Shown: positions 41,761 to 54,499 of the stretch, one piece after another
How positions within the stretch are numbered: position 1 is the stretch's first letter
How the letters are laid out: the number at the start of each line of letters is the position of its first letter
From: Carnegiea gigantea
Taxonomy: Eukaryota > Streptophyta > Magnoliopsida > Caryophyllales > Cactaceae
Assembly: GCA_029747015.1 (NCBI GenBank)
Contig: JAKOGI010000054.1
Location: 357,501-421,500, forward strand
Direction: 5' to 3'
DNA: 64,000 bases
Program-made: the position numbers and the translations under genes
The notes under the pieces: generated by a model
Database searches by the model: none
Seen by the model: the letters and a program-made list of their open reading frames with translations, nothing else
Told to the model about the DNA's origin: nothing

Positions 41761-42001
41761 TGTTACAGTTCATCCAATCACGTGCCTAGCTCGTGCAAAT
41801 AACTAATTTTATTACAAGTTGTTAAGCTTTCTGTTATTTCTGTTAGCTTATTTCCCGTACAATGACATTGTATTTGAGGGAGTGAGTAGCCTGGAAGGAG
41901 GCAGTGATGAATGACAATTTGCTTCTTTTCTCTCTCTACAATTCTACTATTTGTTTTCTCTCTCTTTCTTCTTCTGTGAAACAGCTTCCAGGGCTGTTGC
42001 A
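41761..42001 (+). repeat. 3' LTR of the gypsy element
   Basis: 241 bp, TGTTACAG...GCTGTTGCA, followed by the AGGAG target duplication. Confidence 0.92.
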
Positions 42002-42440
42002 AGGAGGAGGAGGACAAGGTTATGGATTGCACCAATATGACTTATGAGAATTTATCAACTAGGATTTCTGCGGCCTGATACGATTTCCCATTTGGCTATA
42101 TTTTAGAAGGTATTGTTATATTGTTGGCTGCAAACTTTGGTTGATCGATCAAGTGTAAGGAGGTGGACAATCTTAAATGGAGCAGATACGTTACTTTTCA
42201 TATTAAGGTTAATATTCATGAACCCTTGCTATTGGGTAACGGTTTGTTTTGATCAAGCAAGAACAAAGTGGATTCCTTTTAAATGAAAAGCTTTCCAAAA
42301 TTTGCTATAGATATGGTCATCATCTAGGCTATATCAAGGATGATTGCGATCATGATGAAGGAGAAGATGAGAAAGGCCAATGCGAAGAATGGCTCTGTGC
42401 TTCTCTGAATAGAACTTATCGCAATCAAAATGTGATATAA
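42002..42440 (+). mobile_element. LINE ORF1 remainder with CCHC-type finger
   Basis: Continues the ORF1 frame broken by the gypsy element. LLNEKLSKICYRYGHHLGY is a decayed form of the zf-CCHC_4 pattern LPKICYRCGRLGH found after DUF4283 in plant LINEs. Confidence 0.6.
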
Positions 42441-43640
42441 AAGGGAAAAGATAACACCTTCACGTAGAAAATTATCGAGAAAGGGGCTACTAATATGGGG
42501 AATATAGTAGGATGAAATAGATGCGTTGAAAAGGGGGTAACGAAATCTGTAAGTCATACCATCCCTCAAGGATATTCCCTAGGCTGCCAATTCACAAAAT
42601 TCTAAAACCAAGTCCATTGTTTCAAAAACTGATGTGAACTAAAAGAGTTAAAAAACCTATGAATTTAAAACTATTTATTGAACACAAGAAGAAAAGGGGG
42701 AAAAAGTAAACCTTTTGAAATAGTACATTCGAATTTTAAATTATTTAAAATAAGACAGAACATCAAAAATTATTTTTGTTTATATTAAGAGAGAATGTTA
42801 AACCTAAAATTTTATATATTTTTATTTAAAATAAGAAAAATTATAAAAAATGATCTTGTACATTTAATTTCTTCTGCACATCTATGAGGACCATAACCAC
42901 TCCACCACCCAAACTCTAGCCACCAACCACCTCCATATTCACCATTGTCGGACTGAGACCATGAGATCATTGCCCAGATGTTAACCATTCGTGAAAATAT
43001 TCCCTCGTGTGACTTTGTCTCTCCACTTTGTAATATCCTTCCCCACATTTTACCATAATTGCATCCTCGCTCACTATTACCACCAAAACATGACTCAACA
43101 CCTCTTTTCAACACATTCATCGGATTTGGAAAATACAATCGCATTAATCCACCAAATCACGCTATATTGATACTAAATCAACTAAATCGTGAGAATAGGG
43201 ATAAAAGAGGAGAGGAAACAAAAGAGATTGCACGGCAGACCATTATTTGGCTAGCAGTGTACTCACCGATGGTCAGTGACTTTAGTAAAGGGGGTTGCTG
43301 ACTACTTGATCATCTTCACAGTGAGCAACAGTTGGTGTAATCAGCGGTTGTGGCTGATGGGGTGGTGTGTGCTGTTAACTATTGAATGGGTTGGTATTGT
43401 TCAAGTTTGTGTTATCTTGAATCAAAATTTTGTTTGTTAATTTGTATTTTTCATCTTTTTTTTTAAAGAAAGTTGGTGAGCTTACTTACCATGGCATGTA
43501 AATAGGTCACCCAAATGGCAAGTGAGATAAAAAACTAAAACATAGTACGATACATGAGCGCAGTATGACAGTTAAAATAAAAATAATTTGTTTTACAATC
43601 AACAACAAAACTTGCTAAAATAATGGGAAGAATTAAGGTT
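42441..43640. other. Intergenic DNA, nothing recognised
   Basis: AT-rich sequence with no domain-bearing open frame. It separates two LINE-derived fragments and may include LINE sequence decayed beyond recognition. Confidence 0.3.
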
Positions 43641-43649
43641 GAAACCTGT

Positions 43650-44570
43650 AGTTCCTTGATTCAAATTGAGATAACTTACCAACATATTAATAGTTGTTTT
43701 ATAAATTTTATGGATAACAATTAATTACATGCATCTAGTAACTCAACGTGTGCCAAAATTATGTATGAATTGCACCATATGTGGAGCTCTCGAGGAGTCA
43801 AACTCTCATCTTCTACTGGCTTGTTCCATAGCAGTAAAAATATGGAGCGACAACTGCTTTGTGAATGATCTTTGGACTAACCCGTTCCTATGTATGATGG
43901 GTTGTTTGGTGTACACAAGGGCTAAGCTGAATGATGAACAATTGGGTAAGTTTGTGGTTCTTTTTTGTGAGTGCTAGAACTTATGTAATTCATTCATTTT
44001 TAGGAACAGAGACCCGTGCTTGTTGGGGTTAAGCGAAAGAGTTGCGAGTTTTGTGCATAATTTCAAAAGAATTCACACTCAGGGGGTGGAAATTGCCGAA
44101 TTATGGACTCTCAAAGCTGAACTTCAAAGCAAGGAAGACGAGAGATGAGGGCGTTGGGTGGGACTTTGCACCGAGAGATCAATTTGGTGATATTCTTACT
44201 GTGGAAGGCAAGCAAAGCAAGTACATGGGCCAATGTGTTGAATTTGAAGAAGCAATAACTTGTCGTTTTACTCTTAACCAAGAAAAGCTTCATGGCCATG
44301 ATCAAGTAATTTATTACCTTGCTCTTATATTGTGGTTGCGTAGAAGAGAAGTTACCAACAATGTCTTATGTTTTATTTTTTTTGGGATATTGCTAAATTA
44401 TGTTCAAGTTTTGAGTTTGTTGTGTTTGTTCATGCAAAGAGGATGAGTAATGCGGTTGCTGATACGATTGCCTATTTTCCAGTTTATTGATTTTCATAAG
44501 AGAATACGATTGGATGAGGTGTCATATATTATCAACATTTTGGCAGGTAGAGAGACGTGCAATATTATTG
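43650..44570 (+). mobile_element. LINE 3' relic (zf-RVT and RNase H)
   Basis: CTICGALEESNSHLLLACS (about 43765-43821) is the zinc-binding domain; WKLPNYGLSKLNFKARK (about 44088) begins an RVT_3 RNase H. AKRMSNAVADTIAYF near 44436 is the RNase H C-terminal ADxLA motif. Frames are broken several times. It may belong to the same LINE as the ORF1 fragments at 36650/42002, with the middle lost. Confidence 0.65.
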
Positions 44571-44699
44571 ATCATAATCTTATATAACGCGCGCTGCTAC
44601 TTTGTTTTGTTTTTAAAAAACTCAAAGAAAGCTGGAAGAGGCCTTCCTTCCACCTAATAACAATATATCATCATTTATAATGATATTTTAGTTGAACTT

Positions 44700-45190
44700 T
44701 CTTTTTTTCGGGTGCAAATAAGGGATCGAAGCCCCTAAATATTATTATATATTACACAAAAAGCGTGATTAAGATACGCCACAACTATCCTCCAAAACAC
44801 AAGACCTTAGTGATTAAGGGAATCTTAAAAATAACAAAACATTGAACTTGTTCGACCTAATTTTAACTAGCTGATTGACAACCTGATTCGCCTCTCTATA
44901 ACAATGCTCTACGTGAACCTTCTAGTAGTGTTGAAAACAAAGTGTTGACACACCCTAATGATGAAGAAATAAGGTTGATTTAGAGCGACATGGACCTTTA
45001 TTTTATTAACAATAATTTGAGAATCCAAGTGAACCAAGATTTTTTATGGTCTGACTCCCAACTCAAGCTACACTCAACCCATACAACAAAGCCAAAGGTT
45101 CAACCCTTGCTGAAGAGCAAATCTTCCTTGAACTTTGTTATAATCTAATCCTTTTTTAAAGAGCTCAAGTTCGTAGAGTTTTTTTTTAAA
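44700..45190 (-). mobile_element. LINE RNase H relic
   Basis: Minus-strand translation gives VEPLALLYGLSVA and, further on, VHVEHCYREANQVVNQL, a decayed version of the HVYREANQVADxLA end of RVT_3. Stops are present. Confidence 0.55.
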
Positions 45191-46619
45191 CAAATAGAAA
45201 AAACTGTGAGGCATTATTTGTAACGCCCTTGCCCCATGGTAGAGCATTACATCGCAAAGGACCCTTAAGACTAAATGTAAGACGTTTATTTTTTATTTAC
45301 AATTTTTTCTTCAAAGAGCTTCACGCTCCAACTATGGAGTCCAAAAAAAAAAAAGACTTTAGGCCCTCACTATCTTATATTACAACAAGATCTTCATGAC
45401 CTGATCACAAGTAACTTAACAAAATATGTGACATTTAGTGGGAGGCCATTGAGGCCGATTGAGAGCATTATTACATGCAACAAAATATTATGACTTGATA
45501 ATGTCATATTACATATTGCAATTGTATAAAGTTAATGCATGCAAGTTACAAAAGGTATATCTTCAAATCCAAGCATCGACTTCCACAAGATACGTCATGC
45601 CACATATCTTAATCTTGTTCAGAATTTGAACGGGCGAGCAACCACAACTCAGTGGAAGTTCTCGCTTCCCAAAACCAAAATAGATTTTACACACAACAAT
45701 TAATAATAATAATAGTAATAGTAATATTAGCTTGGCCAAATAAACTTTTCAAAAATGTCGCATACTTTTCTTTCTTAGGCACAAATGAGGCACCACTGAA
45801 AAAAATCTTTAGGAACAACACAATTAAGCTTGACGAATTAGAAAGAAGGAAAAACATGCATATATTTTTTCACATAACTAGACTTTTTCTCACTATCTAA
45901 TTTTCCTTACAAGTTAGAGAATCACTAAGTGCACACTACTGACCAGAAGTCGATTCCTGCACGAGTGAATGCAGGATGGGAAGACAACCTTAGCTAAAAG
46001 ACTGCCTACCCGGGAGGACTAATTTCTAAGGGATGGAAGACTTATACCGCCCACCTTTCTGAGTGGAAAACAGTTCCTCTGTGGAATCTGTCACTCGGAA
46101 TCTGTCGCTAGATGAAAAATTAGACAATAGCCGGAATCTACCAAGAAATCGCCAATCTGGGCGCACTAAATTACCTGTCCCTTTAGGTACTATTTACTCA
46201 AGCCCGACGCCAAAGATCAAGCTCAAAGGCTTAATAACATAAATATCTATATCATCTTCTGTAGCAAACCAATACCGTTTCAAATGGTGCCATATTTAAA
46301 ATTTAATAGTTTCCATTCACCAAATTTCAACAACTCGACTTAAAGAAATTTAAGAGCCCATAAAAACTCTCTTCCAACTAAAGCCTCTTTTTTTCAATAA
46401 TCGTCACATGCTAAATATATTAACATAAACTCATTACAAATAATATGCAAAATACCCCTTTTTAAGCCTCCAACTGGGCTTCCTGTTCACTGTTATTAAA
46501 TGTCATTTTATTGTATTATGCTCCTATTAATAATTTCCCTTTTCTTCTCACAAAACCGAGTGACACCCTTATTATTTAGTTACTAATGCATTTTTCACTT
46601 GTTGTTCTTAGCATAGTTG
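45191..46619. other. Intergenic DNA, nothing recognised
   Basis: Mostly AT-rich. A more GC-balanced block at 45930-46240 has short internal repeats (GGAATCTGTCACT/GGAATCTGTCGCT) of unknown origin. Confidence 0.3.
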
Positions 46620-48214
46620 TTATATCGTCCACTCGGTTGTACAAAGGCAATTGTACAACTGGACCTACAAAGAAAACCATCAGATTTCGACTCACTAAAA
46701 ATACCGTATAACTCACTAAAATATGTTGCTGTGTATCCAGTTTCGCTCACTAAAAATAATGTATAGCTCACTAAAATATTTTAGTGAGCTGAGAGACAGT
46801 TTTGGTGAGCTAATACGTACTTTTAGTGAGCAGACATACCGAAACTAATGTATCTTACGTACCGAAGTTTCACTTAGTAAAAATACTATGTAGCTTATTA
46901 AATGTGCTATTGTACTAAAAAAATGTTATTGTGAATCTGAAACTCACTAAACTGTATTTTAGTTGTCTATTTTTTTTTAGTGAACTCTGATATTTATTTA
47001 ATGAGTTATTATATCATACAACCGGTTGTACAGAAGAAATTGTACAATCGAATTTCAGCTCATTAAAAATGTATAGCTCACTACAATACTTAGTGAGTTG
47101 AGACACAATTTTAGTGAGCTAATACATACTTTTAGTGAGCAGATAGATCAAACCAATGCATCTTATGTACCATAAGTTTCACTTAGTAAAAGTACTATAC
47201 AACTTATTAAAATGTGCTATTGTACTAAAAAAATGTTATTGCTCATCTGAAACTCACTAAACTATAGTCTAGTTGTCTATATTTTTTTAGTGAGTTATAG
47301 CATATATTTAATAAGATATGGCATATATTTAGTGAGTTTGACTTTATCTAATTAATTCACTACATTTCTATTATACTCAAAAAATATAATACAAACACCC
47401 TTGTGTCACAAGATTAATTATAGTGATTACATTTGGGGAGTAGAGAACTAATTTATGATTGCTGAATACAAGCTTAATACAAGTGAGCTAAATGTATTTC
47501 TTTAATGAGCCAACGACTATATTTGGTGAGCACATAACCGTATTAGTGAGTTGTTGTTTCTCATAAGCATAGCAACAATGAAAACATCATCCGGAAAAAC
47601 AATCATAACATTTGTGTGAACTATAATGTAACATTAGTGAGCATACAGGTCAATCCTAATGAGCCAAACGTTTCTTTTAGTGAGCAAAAAACTCCTCTGT
47701 AGCACAGGGCAACATATTTTTTATAGCGAGCTAAATGTATACCTCTAGTGAGCCAACGATTATATTTAGTGAGCGTATAACTCATAATGGTGAGTTATTG
47801 TTTCTCGTATGTCACAAACCAAAATTTACATGGAACGAATGTAATCCAGTTCGAAAATCTCGAAATTAACTCATCAAAACGCAAAACTAACGAACACAAC
47901 TTCCAATCCCGAAAACAAAAATAGAGATCGAAAAAACGCTATCAAACTTGACGAACAATTCCGATTGATAAAGATCAACATCAATAGTGACGTTAAAATC
48001 AAACCCAATCATTCAATAATTGCTGAACACTGAAGCAATCGAAGCAGCGAAGAGTAATCGAACAATTAGGAGAATGAAAATCGTGATTTCAAAAAATTGA
48101 AGAGCATGAATTTTTTTTTTAAAATGGGTCAGGGCTCAGCAGTTGGAGGACTCAAAACTGCTGTTGGTGGGCCCGGATGTACAATTGAGTTGTCTACCAG
48201 GTTGTACGTAATAA
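46620..48214. mobile_element. Inverted-repeat element filled with TTTAGTGAGC motifs
   Basis: The left terminus TTATATCGTCCACTCGGTTG and the inverse of the right terminus (TTATTACGTACAACCTGGT..) align, and both lead into a shared CAATTGTAC about 30 bp inside. The first 389 bp are duplicated in tandem (46620-47008 and 47009-~47390), including the terminus itself. Roughly 23 copies of TTTAGTGAGC/GCTCACTAAA in both orientations fill 46680-47800. No coding domain was seen. A target duplication was not identified, so the superfamily (Mutator-like is one guess) is open. Confidence 0.5.
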
Positions 48215-48424
48215 TTTGCGTACTTAGCAAGCTTGAGAACTCTAAATTCAAAAATTTCAGCATAATATTACCCTATTATCGTATCATGAGCACAAAAATA
48301 ATTTGTCATACTACTCAATTAATATTTTCTTTTACACATATCAAATAAATTGCAGGCATCTAATTTAACTATTTAACTCATCCAATAATCATGCCAAAAC
48401 TACACTACTTCAACCAACTTCTAA

Positions 48425-48805
48425 GAGCATTCTCAGCGTATGACTCGCGGGGCAGAGGGTGGGCCTGCATGTGACACGCGTGGCACAGGGCCTCTGCCAG
48501 CCAGCGAAATAGGGGAGGGGAACGCGTGGGAGACCGGCCCAGCGTTCTCCCCCGCGAGGCCAACTTTTTATTTTTTTAATATTTTTTTTGTTTTCTTTTT
48601 TTTTGAGTAAGTAAATAATTTTTAAATGATTTAAAAAATAGATTGTGTGTTATGAGGTAGGTCCGTAACCAATATTTTTATTTGATGATAACAATTGGAA
48701 TTCCATAGGTTGGAGAAGTGATAGAATGCAAGTTTTAAAATTGTAGAACTTTTACTGACGTGGTAAGCCAGAGTATCAATTTTGGAACTCTGACTGAGAA
48801 TGCTC
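48425..48805. mobile_element. Tourist-like MITE with perfect 12-bp ends and TAA duplication
   Basis: GAGCATTCTCAG at the left and CTGAGAATGCTC at the right are perfect inverted repeats. TAA flanks at 48422-48424 and 48806-48808 are the target duplication. The copy is 381 bp and homologous to 512-871, and better preserved. Confidence 0.85.
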
Positions 48806-49054
48806 TAAAAGATTCCTTATTATCACAATATATGCAAAAATAGCTTAGAAGAACAATATGATAGCATATGAATCGGCAATATTTCATGCATTTTCTACCA
48901 TTGTAAAAATCACAACCTAAATTTTTAATAAAGTGAGCATGCAATTCATCCCTCCAACTCATCAACAAAATATTATGTCAAGACCATATTTAGACAACTA
49001 TTATCTCAAGTTTTCACTAATAACAACTATGACTAAGAAAAGCAACTTTAAAAC

Positions 49055-49055
<1 letters not shown>

Positions 49056-49087
<32 letters not shown>

Positions 49088-49098
49088 TACATACATAC

Positions 49099-49140
<42 letters not shown>

Positions 49141-49169
49141 TACATACATACATATGTATGTATATATGT

Positions 49170-49206
<37 letters not shown>

Positions 49207-49250
49207 CATATATACATATATATATGTGTGTGTGTGTGTGTGTGTACACC
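49056..49250. repeat. Compound (TA)n(CA)n(TACA)n(TG)n microsatellite
   Basis: About 195 bp of TA, CA/TACA and, at the right end, TG runs. The left CA runs and right TG run could pair as a hairpin. Confidence 0.95.
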
Positions 49251-49439
49251 TAACATGTATTTCATACTACAACAATGTATATTTAATTTAGATGGAATTT
49301 ATGAGGGAAAAAAAATTTCTGTTGAAATATCCCAATCAGAATCACTTATGCCAAGTGTCTACAGTTTTTTTTTTAAAAAAAAGGAAAAGTCGGCAAGTGA
49401 TAACCGTTGATTTGCTTTATCATCGAGCATGCGTGATAT

Positions 49440-51430
49440 GTTTTGTCGACACTCTCGATAGCCCTGCAGCCTTATCTCTTCCATTCAATTTGCTTGAGCT
49501 ACACAGTTATGTGCGCACAGCTTTATCTCGATCGAGGGCTCCTCCCCAGAGCAAAGGCAAATCCAAACGGGAACAGGCATCTCTAGATCTGTGCAGGAGT
49601 CGTCCCGTCGGTGCAGGCCATGGCGGAATCTCTCAGAGACAATAATGGCACCTTGCTTCGTTGTCCAAACCGGTCAGTTCATTACTTGTGTCTACAAAAG
49701 GTAGGTAGCCCTTCATTCAATCCACTGCCCTTCTTCATCTCAGCCAACAGCAAAATTTGAAGCTTGCAAGGAATTGGTGAGTGACGAGGCTTGCTTAAAT
49801 TCTTTCCACTAATTAACCTAATTCACGCGTCCCCCTGTGGTAGGTGTTTGCTCTCAGTTCCAGATCTGCCAATAGTCGCTCCCTTTAACGGTTAGGTACG
49901 ATTGGCTTTCAATTTGTCAATTTCTTGGTTTTGATCCGAGCATTTTCAAAATTATTCTGGGAGATCTTGTGGATTTAAATCAATTTGGTGCTAAGTTAAT
50001 CGTTTCCTCAATTAAAATTAGGGTTAGATGGGTACAAAATGTTGCTGAGTTTAAGATATCATAATTATTATCTATATATATTCTAATGAGAGATAAATTT
50101 TGGGAAGGGCAAGCAAGCGTGGTTGTATTTGCAAATACAGAGAAGCAGGAACAAGAAACTAAAATATCGAAGGAGAAAAAAAAACATGCGGAATCATATA
50201 TATGAAGAAATTATATGATAGACGAATAATTGTTCAAAAGTGTCCATGAATACGTGATTGACCACTAGATGTTTAATCATGAATATATGCCTTTAGCAGA
50301 TCTTTTATAGACACTTATTCATGAATAAAAATTTCAGATTTCTTTGTTCATGTTCAAGCAAAAAGACAAGCAGGGGGAGCCCTCTTTCTTCATGTTTAAC
50401 TAACATATTAGTGTTGTGTTACTTCAATAAATAAAGAATAAAAAAGTTTTGATGCATAGATAGAGGTTAATTAGCTGTTGTTTTTTCCCAAATCACAGTA
50501 AATTTACTCCAAGCATATTTGACTGTAGACTGAAATTGAATCAATTTGTTGCTAAGATAATATGCTTCATTTTAAAGTCATAAAGGGAAAAATAAATGTG
50601 AGAAGTCAATCCAGAATATTTAGAGTACTCTCTCTCTCTTACGTGGTGTACAAACTTTATTTCCAATCTCTACTTTGTATTTGTGGTTAGTAATTACTCT
50701 TCTTTCGTGCTGGACTTTATAATAATCACTAACATAAACTCATTTGTGGTAATTAGTTAGATATGATGTTCTTAAGAATGAGACAGTAATTTGATTCCCT
50801 TCAACAGTGTGTGGGTAACATCTTTATATTGGTGTGTTCATATATTTGATATAGGAGGCGCCCTTGTTGGCGGTGTGCTCATTGTTGTGGATTTAGAGGT
50901 TGTGGAGGCAAAACTTTTACCCGAAGTAATAATCTCTCTCTCGCTTTTTGTATGTGTGGAGCAATGTTTAACAATTATCATGGATAGGCAAATTATTCCA
51001 ATGCATATCATAACTTATAAATATTGTCAAAATTTGGAAAGATAACATACACTTTATTAGCTAACTTTCTTAAGCATACAACCTGTTTCTATCTCAAACA
51101 ATGTATTTAGTAAAGCAACCAAGTTACCTAAGGTAGACAATTTTCATCCCTGGAATTTGTATTTTGCTATATGTTTTCGTTGCCATCTCTTTTCATTACT
51201 TGTTAGTTTGGTACTAACAGAAAATTCCTATTCATATGGCATCAACTTGTGCATTGCCTTTGGAGTGGACATTGATTCATATCTCTTCAACTATGTGCCT
51301 AACTAATTAAAATTGATGTTTTCCTACATTTGGAGTAGGAGGTGCCGTTGTGAGAGTCGTTGCACTATTTTACATTTAGAGTCTGTGGAGGAGGAATTTT
51401 CAATCGACGGTAACTCTCTCTCTCTCTCCC
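49440..51430 (+). other. Unrecognised exon-like locus, possibly a non-coding gene
   Basis: A less AT-rich, promoter-like stretch (49440-49640) leads to an ATG at 49620 opening MAESLRDNNGTLLRCPNRSV and ending in a possible AAAG|GTAGGT donor. Two homologous segments follow at about 50843-50945 and 51324-51428. Each begins after a (G)TAG and ends in GAAG/ACGG|GTAA-like donors followed by a TC-rich run. Only the first is open (GGALVGGVLIVVDLEVVEAK); the second has a stop in the same frame. No known domain was seen. It could be a non-coding RNA gene, a decayed gene or part of an unrecognised element. Confidence 0.3.
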
Positions 51431-52353
51431 CCCCTTGAAAAATTTTAAAGTAACATCCATATTTGATTCCAGTGATCATTATAGCTAATTAATACTATAG
51501 AAATTGAGTTCATTAGAGTAACTCCTATGATAATTCAAGAACATGTCAATTTAGTTTAGTATTTGTTGGGTAAGTATTTTCGTGGTGATGACTTTATGAT
51601 GTAAGTGACTGTTTGTGCTTGATACCGCAATTGACAAACAAGAGTTGACCATTGTTTGCACTTTGATTTTAATGGCAAAAATGTAGTTTGCATTTTGACG
51701 TTAATAAGAGAACTATAGAATGAAGTAGGTGAAATTACAGGCGTACTTTGGTGAGTCAAAATAGTTACTTTGCAAAAATTGCATAAGAAAATATATATGG
51801 TGGTGCCAAATTTGAATGTTCATGTCCCTGAATCATTACATATGGGATTACATATGAAGAGATCTTTTTTGTTAGGATGGGCAAAAAACGAAAATACAAT
51901 GAGTTGGCAAATAATTTGCGTAAATGTTGCTGTATTTGTTACTAGGTAGGTGATGTGAAGTCATTCTTCCCCCCCTCTTGTTGCACATATGTTTTGCTAC
52001 GCCTGTTTAAGTTATGCCTCTTCATACATATACAGTACAAAATTGACAAAGTGGACATAGCTTTAATATTAATTTACGTAGATTCATACATATTTTCCTA
52101 TGAATATAAATAGAATCATAATCCATGGGGCTCCTATCGCTGTTTCACACTGGAAGTACGAAGTGGGAATGACCAATGTACTTAAAGCATGCACATTCAA
52201 AGTAGGTTAACTATGACCAGTTTCAAGCACAAGAGAATTTTATATGCTTTGCTCTTAATAATTTAAATTGAGTTGCAGGTACCTACTTTTCCATTGAAAA
52301 TAATATTTGCCTGTCTATATTTTAAATAGATTTATGTGTAGTTACACACACAC

Positions 52354-52812
<459 letters not shown>

Positions 52813-54480
52813 TACACTTGTTCAAGATCCCTTATTGTGTCGATCTTATTTATATTAACCAGGTAAGTTGGCAATGAATTCAATTGTGTTATTTCTCTGC
52901 TGATTGTTGGTGATTGAAATAACTTAACCGATGATTGAGAAGCTTTGAATCATGTTGTATTTATGTTTAAGAGTGCTTTCGATTTACTCATTTGCATATA
53001 CTTTTTGTATGTGTAGATGCTTGCCGTGTGAAATGGTGCATTTTTGTGTGTGTGATTATTGCATGGGCTGAGTGTTGTCATTCGTGTTTGAACACAACAA
53101 TCCAGATTTTTGCTTTGTGATAAAGGGGTTGTCTCTCCTCACTTGTGTTCTTTAATTATGTGTTTAATTCATCTTATCTCTCTGTAAAAAAAAAAAAAAA
53201 AAAAAGGATGCCTAGAACTCTTGTGGGTCGAATCATGAAAGGACGAAGAAGATGAAAAAACTGATGCCTGATGGTGAAGACCGGCCTTCAATTTGTTCTT
53301 CTTCAATCTCCTCTATTTGACTATTTCCGCTGACAAAAATGGTGAAGACCGACATAGATATAGGGATTTATTAAGTCACTGAGAAAATTGTTTTTTTTTT
53401 AATTATTATTGGTTTGTAATATGTGAAATTCATACTCAATGGAGGAAGTTTATGGTGATGATGGTATTCCCATCTCTGTTTCATAATTATGAGGTTGGTA
53501 ATGTTTGAATGGCATAACATTTCTGCAATTAGAGTTCCATTAAGGGAGAAAATAGATGGGAGTTCCTTTTGTAGTATTGCATTCTGAATGGAGAAATTTG
53601 ATTATTACTCCATAAGGCATGTAATGTAAGATTGATGTAGGTGATACTTTGAACATTTAATATTGAAGTAATTTTCTTCTTTTTATTGTATTTATTTTAC
53701 ATTACATTATTGTTATCATTATTATTTATCTTTAGTAAATTAGTTGTTGGTTTTTATATTTACTAACACGATCTTTTATTTATTCATATACTACTCGAAC
53801 AATTAATTGTATCTTCGAGAGAAGTTGCAAGGAAATCCTTCTCTAAATCCAAGACATTAGTTCAAATTGAAGTTTGGGAGTCGCACTGGATTGAAGATTG
53901 AGTTGCTTTGAACATTTCATTAAACACTTAAAAGTTTGGTTATGTAATTAACTTTGTTGCCTGGTTGGTTATGTATTAAACTTTTTACTTTGGGGTTTTA
54001 TTTAGATTTGTATTGTGGTTATGTTATTAGCTTCTAATCCCAAATCATTAAATGATATAATGGTTTAAGAAAATAAAGAAATGGTCCAAGACTCCAAGCA
54101 AATAAGTGCAATAACAGTGACCCAAGAATAGGCCTGAGTAAATAAAAACAGCAACCACCTAGCCGACCCAGCCCCCAGCCCGCGAGCAGGACCTTAGACT
54201 CGGTCCAAAATTGGTTCGGTACAGGTCCAGTCCAGTCTCGATCTAAACCGACTCTGGACCAGTCCGGTCCACGGTCCATTACATCACCCAGAATTGGTTT
54301 TCAGTATGATCCGGTCCGATCCTGGATCGACAAACATCCCTAGAAAGACGGAATCTACAATGATGAACTCTTGAAGTTTCTTCTCACACTCTTGCCAGGA
54401 AACTTTCAAGGAATAAATTTGCTGACACTATCAACCTTATCTCCAGAAATCTGAATTATTGTAACTTTATGTCTTATCTT
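52813..54480. other. Intergenic DNA, nothing certain
   Basis: AT-rich. An A20 run lies at about 53188. The word ATGGTGAAGACCG occurs twice (about 53270 and 53340). A GGTCC/GGACC-rich block at about 54190-54325 looks like part of an old repeat. No gene was recognised. Confidence 0.35.
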
Positions 54481-54499
54481 ATCTTTATTGTACCCCGCT

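Larger units (their letters stand above)
36843..42001 (+). mobile_element. Ty3/gypsy chromovirus-type LTR retrotransposon, decayed
   Basis: A complete but inactive element of 5159 bp. LTRs are 36843-37093 and 41761-42001, each TG...CA. A 5-bp target duplication AGGAG lies at 36838-36842 and 42002-42006. A primer-binding site TGGTATCAGAG complementary to initiator tRNA-Met is at 37096-37106, and a purine-rich AAGGGGCAAAGGA tract stands just before the 3' LTR. Domains in order: gag with zinc knuckle, protease, reverse transcriptase, RNase H, integrase and a C-terminal chromodomain-like segment (YVLIQWSNAPKEEATWELY). Short LTRs, small size and the chromodomain suggest the Reina clade (inference). 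Counting by eye gives about 17 substitutions in about 241 aligned LTR bases plus one 10-bp duplication, so the insertion is not recent. Confidence 0.93.

Noticed and set aside
44042..44446. 134-codon frame as a possible gene
   Set aside because: It matches a decayed LINE RNase H in part and changes frame; no independent gene evidence.
46680..47800. CRISPR-like array suggested by regularly repeated TTTAGTGAGC
   Set aside because: The motif is 10 bp, in both orientations, with uneven spacing and inside an inverted-repeat element of a plant genome.
48933..49265. 106- and 82-codon frames rich in TH/VC/IY
   Set aside because: Translation of the TA/CA/TG microsatellite.
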